Source of the DNA: Candidatus Gastranaerophilales bacterium
GTDB taxonomy: Bacteria; Cyanobacteriota; Vampirovibrionia; Gastranaerophilales; Gastranaerophilaceae
Length of the DNA stretch: 64,000 nt
Assembly: GCA_944325865.1 (NCBI GenBank)
Contig: CALVBS010000004.1
Span: 124,001 to 188,000 of the forward strand
Direction of reading: 5' to 3'
Shown here one piece after another: positions 8,605 to 15,924 of this stretch; within the stretch, counting starts at the first letter, position 1; the number at the start of each line of letters is the position of its first letter. The position numbers and the translations under genes are program-made. Below the pieces are notes generated by a model that had not been told where the DNA came from, made no database searches, and was given only the letters and a program-made list of their open reading frames with translations.

Positions 8605-8675
8605 GGTTTATTTAAGTGTTGTTAATTAAACCGGAATCTGCCGGACAACCAAAAGGACATGAAAGGTTATTAAAA

Positions 8676-10481
8676 ATGGAAAAAAACAAAGAAACTTTGA
8701 GCGTTTTAAGACACTCAACATCTCACATTATGGCACAGGCTGTTCAGAAGCTCTTTCCTTCGGCAAAGTTGGCTATCGGACCTTCTACGGACACCGGTTT
8801 TTACTATGATTTTGATTTAACAGACGGTCACGCTTTTACAGAAGATGATCTCCACAAAATCGAAGAAGAGATGAAAAACATCATTAAACAAAATCTTACT
8901 TTTGAAAGATACGTTATTCCTGATGTTGACAAACAGATTGAAGAATTCAAAAATGAAGGCGAAATCTACAAGGCAGAACTTCTGGAAGAACACAGAAATG
9001 ACAATCCGACATTGTATCTGACAAAAGATAAAGACGGAAATGTGTTATTTAACGACCTTTGTGCAGGTCCGCACATTCCTAACACTTCTTATATAAAAGG
9101 TAATGCAATAAAATTATTGAAAGTTGCAGGAGCTTACTGGCGAGGCAACGAAAAGAATAAAATGCTACAGAGAATTTACGCAACGGCATTCTGGACAAAA
9201 GAAGATCTGGCTGATTATCTTCATTTTCTGGAAGAAGCAGAAAAACGCGACCACAGAAAACTTGGAGCTAAACTTGATTTATTCTCTGTCAGAGAAGAAA
9301 TCGGAGGCGGACTTGTCTTGTGGCATCCAAACCTTGCCGTTGTCAGAGAAGAAATTGAAAACTACTGGAGAACAGAACACAGAAAACGCGGTTACGTCAT
9401 TGTTAATACCCCGCAGATTGCTAAATCAAAACTTTGGGAATTATCCGGACATATTGACCACTACAAAGAAAATATGTTCTTTATACAAAAAGATAATGAA
9501 GATGACGAACAATATATTGTTAAACCAATGAACTGTCCGTTCCATATTCTTATTTATCAGGCAAACCGATACTCTTACCGTTCACTTCCGTTAAGAATGG
9601 CAGAACTTGGTACGGTTTACAGAAAAGAAAAATCCGGAGCATTATCAGGATTAACCAGAGTTCAGGGCTTTACACAGGATGATGCCCATATATTCTGCAC
9701 ACCTGAACAGTTAGTTGATGAAATCAATGAAATTATTGATTTTGTTGCCGATACAATGGCATTATTCAATATGAAATTTGACGTCGAACTTTCAACACGT
9801 CCTGAAAGTTATGTGGGCGAGATTGAAAACTGGAACAGAGCAGAAGCCGGTTTAAAAGAAGCCATGGAAAGACGCGGGATGAAATACGAAATTAATGAAG
9901 GTGACGGGGCTTTCTACGGTCCTAAAATCGACTTTAAAGTTAAAGATGCAATCGGCAGGACATGGCAGTGTGCAACAATTCAGCTTGATTTCAACCTCCC
10001 TGAACGATTCGGCATTAAATATCAGGACAAAGACGGTTCTATGAAAACTCCTGTAATGCTGCACCGTGTTATCTTTGGCTCTATGGAAAGATTCCACGGG
10101 ATTTTGATTGAACATTATGCCGGAGCATTCCCGACATGGCTTGCCCCTACACAGGTTGCAATAGTTCCGATTTCAAATGAAAAACATGCAGACTTTGCAG
10201 CAGAAGTTTATAAGAAAATGCGGGCGGCAGGCATCAGAGCAAAACTTGATGACCGCTCTGAATCTATGAATTATAAAATCAGAGAAAGCTTGCAGGATAA
10301 GAAAATACCTTATGTTGTTGTAATCGGCGATAAGGAAATCGAAGCTAATTCTGTTGCAGTTCGTGCAAGAGGAATCGGGCAGGTTGGTACAATGAGTGTT
10401 GACGATTTTATTTCAAAAATCGAAGAAGAGATTCACTCACGCCGTGCAGAATCTTTTGCTAAAGAACCGGCAAAAGTATAA
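8676..10481 (+). CDS. thrS: Threonyl-tRNA synthetase lacking the TGS domain
   Basis: This enzyme charges tRNA-Thr. The 601-residue protein starts directly at the editing domain (RHSTSHIMAQAV, with the HxxxH pair, and DLCAGPHI). It then has the class II catalytic core, with zinc ligands expected in MNCPFHILIY (Cys), TQDDAHIFC (His) and the His of IEHYAGAFP, and a C-terminal anticodon domain from about residue 490. The N-terminal TGS domain found in E. coli ThrS is absent; the in-frame stretch upstream (from a stop at 8613) is only 20 codons and does not encode one. The ATG at 8676 is preceded by GAAAGG. The gene is followed by a terminator. Confidence 0.95.
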   Translation: MEKNKETLSVLRHSTSHIMAQAVQKLFPSAKLAIGPSTDTGFYYDFDLTDGHAFTEDDLHKIEEEMKNIIKQNLTFERYVIPDVDKQIEEFKNEGEIYKAELLEEHRNDNPTLYLTKDKDGNVLFNDLCAGPHIPNTSYIKGNAIKLLKVAGAYWRGNEKNKMLQRIYATAFWTKEDLADYLHFLEEAEKRDHRKLGAKLDLFSVREEIGGGLVLWHPNLAVVREEIENYWRTEHRKRGYVIVNTPQIAKSKLWELSGHIDHYKENMFFIQKDNEDDEQYIVKPMNCPFHILIYQANRYSYRSLPLRMAELGTVYRKEKSGALSGLTRVQGFTQDDAHIFCTPEQLVDEINEIIDFVADTMALFNMKFDVELSTRPESYVGEIENWNRAEAGLKEAMERRGMKYEINEGDGAFYGPKIDFKVKDAIGRTWQCATIQLDFNLPERFGIKYQDKDGSMKTPVMLHRVIFGSMERFHGILIEHYAGAFPTWLAPTQVAIVPISNEKHADFAAEVYKKMRAAGIRAKLDDRSESMNYKIRESLQDKKIPYVVVIGDKEIEANSVAVRARGIGQVGTMSVDDFISKIEEEIHSRRAESFAKEPAKV

Positions 10482-10499
10482 GTAAAAATAACCTGAAAA

Positions 10500-10525
10500 A
10501 AGACCGCGTGATGCGGTCTTTTTTT
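10500..10525 (+). terminator. Terminator after thrS
   Basis: AAGACCGC, a GTGAT loop and GCGGTCTT are followed by a T run, giving a standard Rho-independent hairpin. It overlaps the last bases of the convergent HTH gene. Confidence 0.9.
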
Positions 10526-10739
10526 ATATCTTTGTTTTTGGAACATAAATAATTTTATAATCTAATGCATCCAGTATAATTTCAAATTCTCTCAATGTAA
10601 CTGTATTATTTTTCAACTTTTGTGATAAATTTTGTATTGAAAAATTTTTACCTTTTTTATCCGCTATGACTCTTGCAAGCTGGGTTAGAGTCATATCTTT
10701 GTCTATTAAAAGTTTTCGGATATCATTGCAAATGCTCAT
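10524..10739 (-). CDS. Small HTH regulator divergent from a prepilin gene
   Basis: This 71-residue protein fits a single Cro/CI-like helix-turn-helix. Helix 2 and the turn lie around TLTQLARVIADKKG, the recognition region around SIQNLSQKLKNN, and a short C-terminal part follows (EFEIILDALDYKIIYVPK). It resembles the HTH protein at 24827-25054 in its second half (xLSxKLKxxxxTxxExxxIxDxLxY). It has no ligand domain. It lies back to back with the prepilin gene at 10837 across 97 bases that contain palindromes over the promoter, so it is probably a local repressor of that gene; this is an inference from position and size. Confidence 0.75.
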   Translation of the reverse strand: MSICNDIRKLLIDKDMTLTQLARVIADKKGKNFSIQNLSQKLKNNTVTLREFEIILDALDYKIIYVPKTKI

Positions 10740-10766
10740 TATTCAAGAATACACCAAGATTTAATC

Positions 10767-10806
10767 ATATTGACAATATTAAAAATATAATTTATATTTA
10801 AATATA
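10767..10806 (+). promoter_or_regulatory. Prepilin promoter with two palindromes
   Basis: TTGACA (10770-10775) and TATATT (10793-10798) are 17 bases apart. The -35 lies inside a perfect palindrome ATATTG-A-CAATAT (10767-10779), and the -10 inside the perfect 14-base palindrome TATATTTAAATATA (10793-10806). On the other strand TTGTCA-17-TGTATT can drive the HTH gene, so the two -35 boxes overlap. This suits shared control by the HTH protein. Confidence 0.6.
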
Positions 10807-10836
10807 TAATTTAAAATTCAATTTTTGGAGATATCT

Positions 10837-11520
10837 ATGATAAATCAAAAATATAAAACTAAAACAGGTTTTACATTAGCTGAAGTACTGATTACACTTG
10901 GTATAATCGGTGTGGTTGCGGCAATGACTTTGCCCGCAGTTATAACGAATGTTCAAAAGAAAGTGGCAGAAAATCAACTTAAGGTATTTAACTCAACAAT
11001 AAACAATGCTTTCAGAATGGCACAGGTTGAGCATGGCGGGAATTTTCAGGATTGGATAAAATCCGGAAGTTATTCGTTTGCTGATATGAAAGCCTGGCTG
11101 GAAGAATACCTATTCCCTTATATTAAATATCAGGATGTAAGCGATTGTCAAACAGAAGCAGTAGTTGGCGGAATTAACAATGTTCAGCAGGGAATTTGTT
11201 TCCATCTGGTGAATGGTGGTTTAATATGGATGCATATAGATGGGAATGGCGGTGATTTAATTTATTATGTTAATGGAAAAATGCAACCAAATCCAAGAAA
11301 TGGGTTTGGCTTTCAGTTTGCAAAATATAGTTCCGACGGCAATCATTCCAGAAAAAGTTTGAATTTTATTGAACCTTATACCTTTAACTGGAACGGAAAT
11401 AAAGCAAGTTTGACAGGCGGCGGCACCTGGGGATGTTATAAAGGGTGTACAAACTGTGCTTACTGCACCAAATTAATCCAGCTTAATAACTGGGAAATTC
11501 CCGACGATTATCCGTGGTAG
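10837..11520 (+). CDS. Prepilin-like protein (HTH-paired, copy 1)
   Basis: This 227-residue pilin or pseudopilin-like protein has an 11-residue basic leader (MINQKYKTKTG), then the cleavage/methylation motif FTLAEVLITLGIIGVVAAMT with Glu at +5. The N-terminal helix would sit in the inner membrane and then in a fibre. The C-terminal part has a DGNGGD...PNPRNGFGFQF segment related to the DxNGxxxPN motif of its paralogues. It also has a Cys-rich end (CYKGCTNCAYC) and finishes with NNWEIPDDYPW, a tail shared with other copies. The start at 10837 follows TTGGAG. It is a single-gene unit with its own promoter. Its partner HTH gene is divergent. Confidence 0.88.
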   Translation: MINQKYKTKTGFTLAEVLITLGIIGVVAAMTLPAVITNVQKKVAENQLKVFNSTINNAFRMAQVEHGGNFQDWIKSGSYSFADMKAWLEEYLFPYIKYQDVSDCQTEAVVGGINNVQQGICFHLVNGGLIWMHIDGNGGDLIYYVNGKMQPNPRNGFGFQFAKYSSDGNHSRKSLNFIEPYTFNWNGNKASLTGGGTWGCYKGCTNCAYCTKLIQLNNWEIPDDYPW

Positions 11521-11615
11521 AAATAAGTGCAACAATAACGTCTTTAACTCTTTTCGCATTTTATTTTTTAATACGAAAGCACTGCCGGCCTAAATACTTT
11601 TTACTTGCATAATAA

Positions 11616-12413
11616 TTATAAAATATTATCCAGAAAATATTCGTAAATGTTTTTTACAGTTGCATTGACTTTATTTCGTATATGTTCGTTAGGGTATGAC
11701 TGGCTATTAAAATATTCCATATCATCTCTCAACATATGGTATGTATCTATTTTATACTTATTTGCAGCAGAACCGCTTAATTTTGAAAGGTCATCCTCCG
11801 CATATACAAGAACTCTGAACAAGTCATACACAGAGTCTAAATTTTGCTCAACCGAAGTCATAGGATTTGAATATGGCATTTCATTAATATCATTTATGTC
11901 CTTTAAAATTTTTACCAGTTTGTTTTGTTTTTCAACATTCAGATTAGAAAAAGCTTCAAGAGGCTTGGTGGCATTATTTAATTCATACTGAGCAAATTCA
12001 AGTATTGCAAATCGTTCACCTTCAGGTCTTCCTGCCGTAAGTTTCAAGGTACGTTTAATAAAATCTTTAGGCGGAGTTTTACCGGCCTCTTCAGATTCAA
12101 TTAAAAACACCTCTTTCAAAATTCCTTCTTTATTTGTGGAATCTTGTTCTTTTCTCAGAGAATCCAGCATCTCTTTAATATCATATTCATCAAATTTTCT
12201 GCGTCTGCTTTCTCTGATTTTCCGTAAAAAATTAATACAATTTTCTTCTATATAATCAGCACCTTTTACCAGCCCGCAAAATGGAACAGCTAAGCCTTTT
12301 TGATTATACAAAGAAACATCAATACGATTTTCTTCACCTGTATCAAACTTTTGCAGCTGTACATTGTTTGCCTGTTGAATATATGGAGTTTTGTTTAATG
12401 AACTTATTTTCAT
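11616..12413 (-). CDS. Hypothetical protein
   Basis: This 265-residue soluble, highly charged protein is of unknown function. It starts MKISSLNKTPY, with an Asn/Gln-rich N-terminus like other short-named proteins of this genome, then a segment VPFCGLVKGADYIEENC, a basic stretch (RESRRRKFDEYD) and an all-helical remainder. There is no signal peptide, membrane helix or recognisable enzyme motif. I chose the ATG at 12413. The longer in-frame version from 12518 would read through the transcription terminator of the gene before it, so it is unlikely. It is convergent with the prepilin gene at 10837. Confidence 0.6.
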   Translation of the reverse strand: MKISSLNKTPYIQQANNVQLQKFDTGEENRIDVSLYNQKGLAVPFCGLVKGADYIEENCINFLRKIRESRRRKFDEYDIKEMLDSLRKEQDSTNKEGILKEVFLIESEEAGKTPPKDFIKRTLKLTAGRPEGERFAILEFAQYELNNATKPLEAFSNLNVEKQNKLVKILKDINDINEMPYSNPMTSVEQNLDSVYDLFRVLVYAEDDLSKLSGSAANKYKIDTYHMLRDDMEYFNSQSYPNEHIRNKVNATVKNIYEYFLDNIL

Positions 12414-12482
12414 ATTTCCATTGAGAATAAGCGTACTGAACATAAAAAATTGCCTTATTTTTGGTGTTACTTTACAAAATTT

Positions 12483-12518
12483 AAAAAAGCGGTCTTTTAA
12501 TAAAAAACCGCTTTTCAT
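12483..12518 (-). terminator. Terminator after the 64-residue gene
   Basis: On the minus strand AAAAGCGGT is followed by a loop and ACCGCTTTTTT, a clear Rho-independent hairpin just after the stop at 12523. It separates this gene from the hypothetical gene at 11616. Confidence 0.85.
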
Positions 12519-12522
12519 TTAT

Positions 12523-12717
12523 CTATTTAGTTTCTGTTTTTGTCTGCTCTTTAGCCGAGCCTGATTTGGTAAATGTATCTGTTTTAGGACTTCTAACCAG
12601 TTTGTCCGGTGATTTTGAAGAAAGTTCATAATCTTTCTTCACTCTGGATGCTTCTCCCAGCGGTAAAGCTTTTTCGGCCTTGCCAAAGCCGAGCTTTAAC
12701 ATAATTCCATCTAACAT
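12523..12717 (-). CDS. Small hypothetical protein (64 residues)
   Basis: This is a short, Lys/Ser/Thr-rich, probably disordered protein beginning MLDGIMLKLGFGKAEK. A possible amphipathic N-terminal helix (residues 1-17) precedes a polar tail. A good ribosome site (AAGGGGGAG) lies ahead of the ATG, and a terminator follows directly, so it is likely expressed. It lies 30 bases after the flavodiiron gene on the same strand and may be the last gene of the PerR-rubredoxin-rubrerythrin-flavodiiron cluster. I recognise no family. Confidence 0.55.
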   Translation of the reverse strand: MLDGIMLKLGFGKAEKALPLGEASRVKKDYELSSKSPDKLVRSPKTDTFTKSGSAKEQTKTETK

Positions 12718-12747
12718 GTTTGAGTCTCCCCCTTGATTATTTAAACA

Positions 12748-13938
12748 CTAAACCAAATGATAAGAACTAAATTTAGTATATATTATTTCTACCATTTCGT
12801 CAAGCTTTTTAAAATCGTTACTATCAGGCTTCCCTTTTACAAGCAGAGGTTCAATAACATCCAGTTTCAAGCCGGAAAGCATTTCACCAAGTTTTCCAAA
12901 AAGGTTGCCGCCCCAGCCGTAAGATCCTACAAATGATGCAATTTTTGCTTTCGGTCTTAATAAATTTGCAAGATATGCTACATTTGCAGCCATAGGATGA
13001 GGACTTGCAAGAACCATTGAGCTTCCCAGAATTATAGCAGTAGCGTCAACAAGTCCCATAGCCAAATCACCTAAATCGCCGGTAACTATATCAAATTTTT
13101 CTGTTTTTATACCCTTCGCATTTAATTTTTCGACAAGATAGTCAATCATTTCTTCCGTACTTCCATACATTGACACATAAGGAAGAAGAACCAGATTTTT
13201 ACCTTCATCAGCTGTCCAATCTGCATACAAATCAAGAATAAATTTAGGATTTTTGTAAATAGGGCCATGGCTAGGAAGAATCATGTCAGGATTCAAATCC
13301 TTAACCTGTTGGGTATATTTTTTACATACGCCCCGGAAAGGCATCATAATTTCTGCATAATAACGCTTTGCAGAATGCTCAAGCTCTTTTGAATCCGGTG
13401 CAAAAATTTCGTCTTCCTTAAATGTATAATGTGCTCCCAAAAAGTCACATGTACACAAAAGGTTATCTTCAACAAGATATGTAAACATTGTATCAGGCCA
13501 GTGAACACCCGGAGCAATCATAAATCTCAAAGTTTTATCTCCGAGAGATAGTTCATCATCATTTTTTATCACCTGAATTTTACTTTCATCAACATGAAGC
13601 ATTTCAATAATATTGTTTTTACAAACTGCATTTGTTACAACCATCGCTTCAGGGTATTTTTCCAACAAGGCAGGAATAGAACCTGAATGGTCTTGTTCAC
13701 CATGGTTTGCAATTATATAATCAACATTTGTTATATTATTTTCGTCTAAATTTTTAAGATATAAATCCGTTTTTTTAGGGTACATAGTATCTATAAGAGC
13801 AACTTTCTCACTACCTTTAACGAGGTAAGAATTATAAGTTGTTCCGTGTTCAAGAGGTATTAATTCATCAAAAATTTTTCTTTCACAGTCATTCAAACCG
13901 CAATAGTAAACGCTATTTTTTATTTCTTTAAATTTCAT
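12748..13938 (-). CDS. fprA: Flavodiiron protein (FprA family)
   Basis: This enzyme reduces O2 (or NO) to harmless products using electrons from rubredoxin, a standard oxygen defence in anaerobes. The 396-residue chain has a metallo-beta-lactamase-like diiron domain with ligands visible in NHGEQDHSGS (HxExDH), APGVHWPD (His), TCDFLGAH (Asp) and PSHGPIY (His). A flavodoxin domain for FMN follows from about residue 250 (LLPYVSMYGSTEEM). It lacks a fused rubredoxin; a separate one is encoded at 14561. It is downstream of rubrerythrin on the same strand (62-base gap) and probably part of a PerR-controlled unit. Confidence 0.95.
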   Translation of the reverse strand: MKFKEIKNSVYYCGLNDCERKIFDELIPLEHGTTYNSYLVKGSEKVALIDTMYPKKTDLYLKNLDENNITNVDYIIANHGEQDHSGSIPALLEKYPEAMVVTNAVCKNNIIEMLHVDESKIQVIKNDDELSLGDKTLRFMIAPGVHWPDTMFTYLVEDNLLCTCDFLGAHYTFKEDEIFAPDSKELEHSAKRYYAEIMMPFRGVCKKYTQQVKDLNPDMILPSHGPIYKNPKFILDLYADWTADEGKNLVLLPYVSMYGSTEEMIDYLVEKLNAKGIKTEKFDIVTGDLGDLAMGLVDATAIILGSSMVLASPHPMAANVAYLANLLRPKAKIASFVGSYGWGGNLFGKLGEMLSGLKLDVIEPLLVKGKPDSNDFKKLDEMVEIIYTKFSSYHLV

Positions 13939-14000
13939 AATTATATCTTCTCCTAATCTCTTAAAAAAGGCTTTGCTTATAGCAAAGCCAGTATTTCAAT

Positions 14001-14543
14001 TTAATAATTTTTAGCTTTCATAAAGAAATATGCTTTAGGGTGTTTGCATACAGGACATAATTCAGGGGCATTTTCTGATATTACGGTATGACCGCAATTT
14101 GAGCATTCCCACTCAACAGCCTCCGGTCTGCTAAACACGATATCATTTTTTATATTCTCCAATAATTTTCTGTATCTTTCTTCATGTTCTTTTTCGATTT
14201 TGCCTACTAATGTAAACAAAGCCGCTAGTTGTTCAAAACCTTCCTCTTTGGCTTCTCTTGCGAATTGGGCATACATTTCTGTCCATTCGTAATTCTCACC
14301 GTTGGCTGCATCCTCAAGGTTTGCAAGAGTTTCAGGGACTTTTCCGTCATGGAGAAATTTAAACCAAATTTTTGCATGTTCTTTTTCATTATTTGCGGTT
14401 TCTTCAAAAATTTTACTTATTTGAACAAACCCCTCTTTCTTTGCTTGAGAAGCATAATAGGTATATTTGTTTCTTGCCTCGGATTCTCCTGCAAATGCCG
14501 TACGGAGGTTTCTTTCAGTTTTTGAACCTTTTAATTCAGCCAT
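14001..14543 (-). CDS. rbr: Rubrerythrin (copy 1)
   Basis: Rubrerythrin is a peroxide-scavenging protein of anaerobes. The 180 residues comprise a ferritin-like four-helix diiron domain (ligand motifs [23 protein letters not shown] and [10 protein letters not shown]) and a C-terminal rubredoxin-like FeS4 domain with CSNCG and CPVCKH. It lies between the rubredoxin gene (17 bases upstream) and fprA on the minus strand, so electron carrier and two terminal oxidoreductases are grouped. A second rubrerythrin, with the same architecture but its own promoter region, lies at 51102. Confidence 0.95.
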   Translation of the reverse strand: MAELKGSKTERNLRTAFAGESEARNKYTYYASQAKKEGFVQISKIFEETANNEKEHAKIWFKFLHDGKVPETLANLEDAANGENYEWTEMYAQFAREAKEEGFEQLAALFTLVGKIEKEHEERYRKLLENIKNDIVFSRPEAVEWECSNCGHTVISENAPELCPVCKHPKAYFFMKAKNY

Positions 14544-14560
14544 TCTTAAAATCCTTTCTT

Positions 14561-14698
14561 TTATTGTTTTTCGAACATGTCTTTACCAACTCCGCAAAGA
14601 GGGCAAACATAATCATCCGGTAATTCTTCAAACGGAATATTATCATTTTCAGCCGGATCATAAACATATCCGCAAACAGTACAAACAAATTTTTCCAT
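14561..14698 (-). CDS. Rubredoxin (45 residues)
   Basis: Rubredoxin is a small electron carrier with one Fe(Cys)4 site. The ligands are C6 and C9 ([12 protein letters not shown]) and C32 and C35 ([13 protein letters not shown]). The length is normal for the loop-shortened rubredoxins near rubrerythrin. The start is preceded by AAAAAGGAGAAAA. It sits between the PerR-like regulator (13 bases upstream) and rubrerythrin, and most likely feeds electrons to rubrerythrin and the flavodiiron protein. Confidence 0.95.
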   Translation of the reverse strand: MEKFVCTVCGYVYDPAENDNIPFEELPDDYVCPLCGVGKDMFEKQ

Positions 14699-14711
14699 AA
14701 TTTTCTCCTTT

Positions 14712-15086
14712 TTAATTTTTACAGTTTTTACAAATACCATGAATTATTATATCATGAGAAGATACAATAAAACCTGTCTCGTCTTCTATTTTTTTGACTA
14801 TATCAGGAGCGATATCGCAGCTGACATCAAAAACTTTTTTACAATTATCACAAATAAAATGATAATGAGCATGAGTATTATGGTCATAATGCGAGGATGA
14901 TTCCAGACCGTCAATTTTTTTAATTAAACCGTTTTCGGCAAGCTGGTTCAAATTTCTGTATAAAGTTGCAAGACTTATTTTAGAATCTTCCTTTTTAAGG
15001 ATTTCATAAATATATTCAGCAGTCGGATGAACCACATTGCTCTTCAATGTATCTAAGATTATTTCCCTTTGTTTTGAATAATTCAT
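14712..15086 (-). CDS. perR: Fur-family regulator, PerR-like
   Basis: This 124-residue Fur-family repressor has an N-terminal winged helix ([13 protein letters not shown], then [19 protein letters not shown]) and a C-terminal dimerisation and metal domain. Metal residues are visible in [12 protein letters not shown]. Structural-zinc cysteines lie in ICDNCKK and GICKNCKN. Leading a rubredoxin-rubrerythrin-flavodiiron cluster argues for a peroxide-sensing PerR rather than an iron-sensing Fur. It is slightly shorter than typical Fur at the N-terminus. A palindrome in its promoter (15097-15110) suggests autoregulation of the whole cluster. Confidence 0.88.
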   Translation of the reverse strand: MNYSKQREIILDTLKSNVVHPTAEYIYEILKKEDSKISLATLYRNLNQLAENGLIKKIDGLESSSHYDHNTHAHYHFICDNCKKVFDVSCDIAPDIVKKIEDETGFIVSSHDIIIHGICKNCKN

Positions 15087-15095
15087 AAAAAATCC

Positions 15096-15115
15096 TAATT
15101 GATAACAATTCTTAT
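15096..15115 (-). promoter_or_regulatory. Possible PerR/Fur box
   Basis: AATTG-ATAA-CAATT (15097-15110) is a perfect 5-4-5 inverted repeat in TAATTGATAACAATTCTTA, 10 bases before the perR start codon. The AT-rich ATAAxxATT-type content is compatible with PerR/Fur operators, but it is not a full match to the classic box. Confidence 0.5.
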
Positions 15116-15217
15116 TTTATCTTCTAAAAGCTTTATTGTCAATACTCTTAGTTTTATACTTAATAATTTGTTTCAAAGCAACAGCAATTTTTTACTGGAA
15201 TTTGTTTTATATAATAT

Positions 15218-15496
15218 ATGGTTAGCAGTGTGAATACGGTTCAGAATAATTCAATGAAAAACAGCGAACTGAATATCGGTGTTATTGTTCCTCCGAACAA
15301 AATAGAAAAACCGGTACTGTATTCTGACGCCGATGCATCAAAACAATTCAAACAACTCAAAACTGATATTTATACCAAACAAAAGCACTATTCATTTGAA
15401 GATACAAAAAAAACACCTAAACTGATTACATGGGGAGGCATTATGGCTGCACTTGGAGCCGCGGGATTATTTATATTTGCAAAACTAAAAAAATAA
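15218..15496 (+). CDS. Hypothetical protein with C-terminal membrane anchor
   Basis: This 92-residue protein is of unknown function. Its first 65 residues are polar (MVSSVNTVQNNSMKNSE onward). Residues 71-89 (ITWGGIMAALGAAGLFIFA) form one hydrophobic helix, followed by a basic tail KLKK. It looks like a small tail-anchored protein with its N-terminal part in the cytoplasm. The start is weakly supported, with no strong Shine-Dalgarno. It stands between the PerR gene, which is divergent, and ssb. I recognise no family. Confidence 0.55.
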   Translation: MVSSVNTVQNNSMKNSELNIGVIVPPNKIEKPVLYSDADASKQFKQLKTDIYTKQKHYSFEDTKKTPKLITWGGIMAALGAAGLFIFAKLKK

Positions 15497-15588
15497 GAAT
15501 ATTTTACATTTCTTTAAAATATTTTAAAACTATGTAAACGTTTCATTTTTTATTGTAATATGTTGAAAGATATAAGAAAGAGGTACTG

Positions 15589-15924
15589 ATGAATACAGCA
15601 GTTTTAGTGGGACGTGTAGGCAGAGATGCTGAAATAAAATATTTTGAATCTGGCAAAGTGAAAGCAAACTTTTCCGTTGCCGTAAACAGATGGGATTCAA
15701 AAACAAAATCAGAAGTCACAGATTGGTTTAATGTTGACGTTTGGGATAAACAGGCAGAATTTGCCGGAGAATATGTAAAAAAGGGGATTCAGGTTGCTGT
15801 TGACGGCAGAATCGCACAAAATAAATGGACGGATAAAGCAACAGGAAACGAAAGAGAAAATTTCCTTATCGTTGCAAACAGTATTAGATTATTGGGTTCA
15901 AAAAGAGACGCTGAAGTATTATGA
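15589..15924 (+). CDS. ssb: Single-stranded DNA-binding protein, short form
   Basis: This 111-residue OB-fold protein has the SSB signature (MNTAVLVGRVGRDAEIKYFE, NFSVAVNR, WFNVDVWDKQAEFAGEYVKKG). The chain ends right after the OB fold (GSKRDAEVL). The disordered linker and acidic DDxxPF tip used by E. coli SSB to recruit partners are missing. Short SSBs without that tip are known in Cyanobacteria, which fits the suggested lineage. The ribosome site is AGAAAGAGG. The stop codon overlaps the start of the DUF1537 kinase (ATGA), so the two are translationally linked. Confidence 0.93.
   Translation: MNTAVLVGRVGRDAEIKYFESGKVKANFSVAVNRWDSKTKSEVTDWFNVDVWDKQAEFAGEYVKKGIQVAVDGRIAQNKWTDKATGNERENFLIVANSIRLLGSKRDAEVL

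Noticed and set aside
8507-8675. T-box riboswitch before thrS
   Set aside because: No T-box bulge consensus, no specifier codon loop and no terminator/antiterminator pair could be found.
9124-9531. 135-codon plus-strand open frame inside thrS
   Set aside because: Out of frame with a fully supported ThrS catalytic core.
11521-11615. Terminator between the first prepilin and the convergent hypothetical gene
   Set aside because: CTTTTCG...CGAAAG can pair, but the loop is long and no T run follows, so I did not annotate it.
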